From: Methanothrix sp.
GTDB taxonomy: Archaea; Halobacteriota; Methanosarcinia; Methanotrichales; Methanotrichaceae
Length of the DNA: 5,326 nt
Assembly (NCBI GenBank): GCA_028708055.1
Contig: JAQVZT010000198.1
Span: forward strand, 1-5,326
Reading direction: 5' to 3'
Part shown: positions 5,286-5,326 of the stretch, one piece after another
Position numbering within the stretch: position 1 is the first letter of the stretch
Layout: every line of letters begins with the position of its first letter
Position numbers and translations under genes: made by a program
The notes under the pieces: model-generated
What the model was told of the DNA's origin: nothing
Databases searched by the model: none
The model's input: only the letters and a program-made list of their open reading frames with translations

Positions 5286-5326
5286 ATGATGTCCATAGCA
5301 AAGGGATCGGTCGGAACAATTGTCGG
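5286..5326 (+). CDS. Start of an unidentified gene, cut by window edge
   Basis: Two adjacent in-frame ATGs (5286 and 5289) open a frame reading MMSIAKGSVGTIV, then the window ends after 13 codons and two bases. The frame is supported mainly by its context: a TATA box at the right distance and a good ribosome site. The short, mildly hydrophobic, glycine-containing N-terminus does not identify a family. It is the best-equipped promoter region in the window, with a palindrome next to the TATA box, so expression is probably regulated. Confidence 0.5.
   Translation, partial: MMSIAKGSVGTIV

Overview
The window looks like a chromosomal segment of a euryarchaeal methanogen, possibly Methanothrix/Methanosaeta-like. 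The reasons are a PIN-like NYN protein of a type I associate with methanogens, TATA-box-like sites at about the archaeal distance from gene starts, a purine-rich ribosome-binding site ending in GATC before the last gene, and AT-rich gaps between genes of moderate GC. The genus is an inference from gene style; no rRNA or mcr gene is present to settle it.

Left half, minus strand (1-2717). Three genes read leftwards: a STAS-domain anti-anti-sigma-like protein (2370-2717), a membrane-anchored SpoIIE/RsbU-type PP2C phosphatase with an N-terminal LytS-type 5TM sensor domain (895-2265), and the N-terminal part of an NCS2 nucleobase permease (760 down to the window edge). The first two are the classical phosphatase/substrate pair of a bacterial partner-switching system. 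Here they sit in an apparent archaeon, which would have no sigma factor for them to control. No serine kinase (RsbW/SpoIIAB type) is visible in the window.

Right half, plus strand (2931-4963). A tight cluster of tatD-family metallohydrolase, NYN-domain putative RNase and rhomboid protease, with gaps of 24 and 32 bases, is probably one transcription unit. It diverges from the STAS gene across a 213-base gap holding both promoters. A STAS promoter with a near-palindrome between the TATA element and the start codon is the clearest signal there.

Right edge (4964-5326). There is no gene until 5286. The stretch holds a hairpin overlapping the rhomboid stop codon, a T-rich 12/24-bp tandem repeat that may terminate transcription, a perfect 9+9-bp palindrome, a TATA box, a ribosome-binding site, and the first 13 codons of a gene cut by the window end.

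A recurring theme is short-period degenerate tandem repeats in the gaps: 10-bp at 786-830, 13-bp at 2296-2316 and 12/24-bp at 4990-5074. I saw no tRNA, rRNA, CRISPR array or mobile element.
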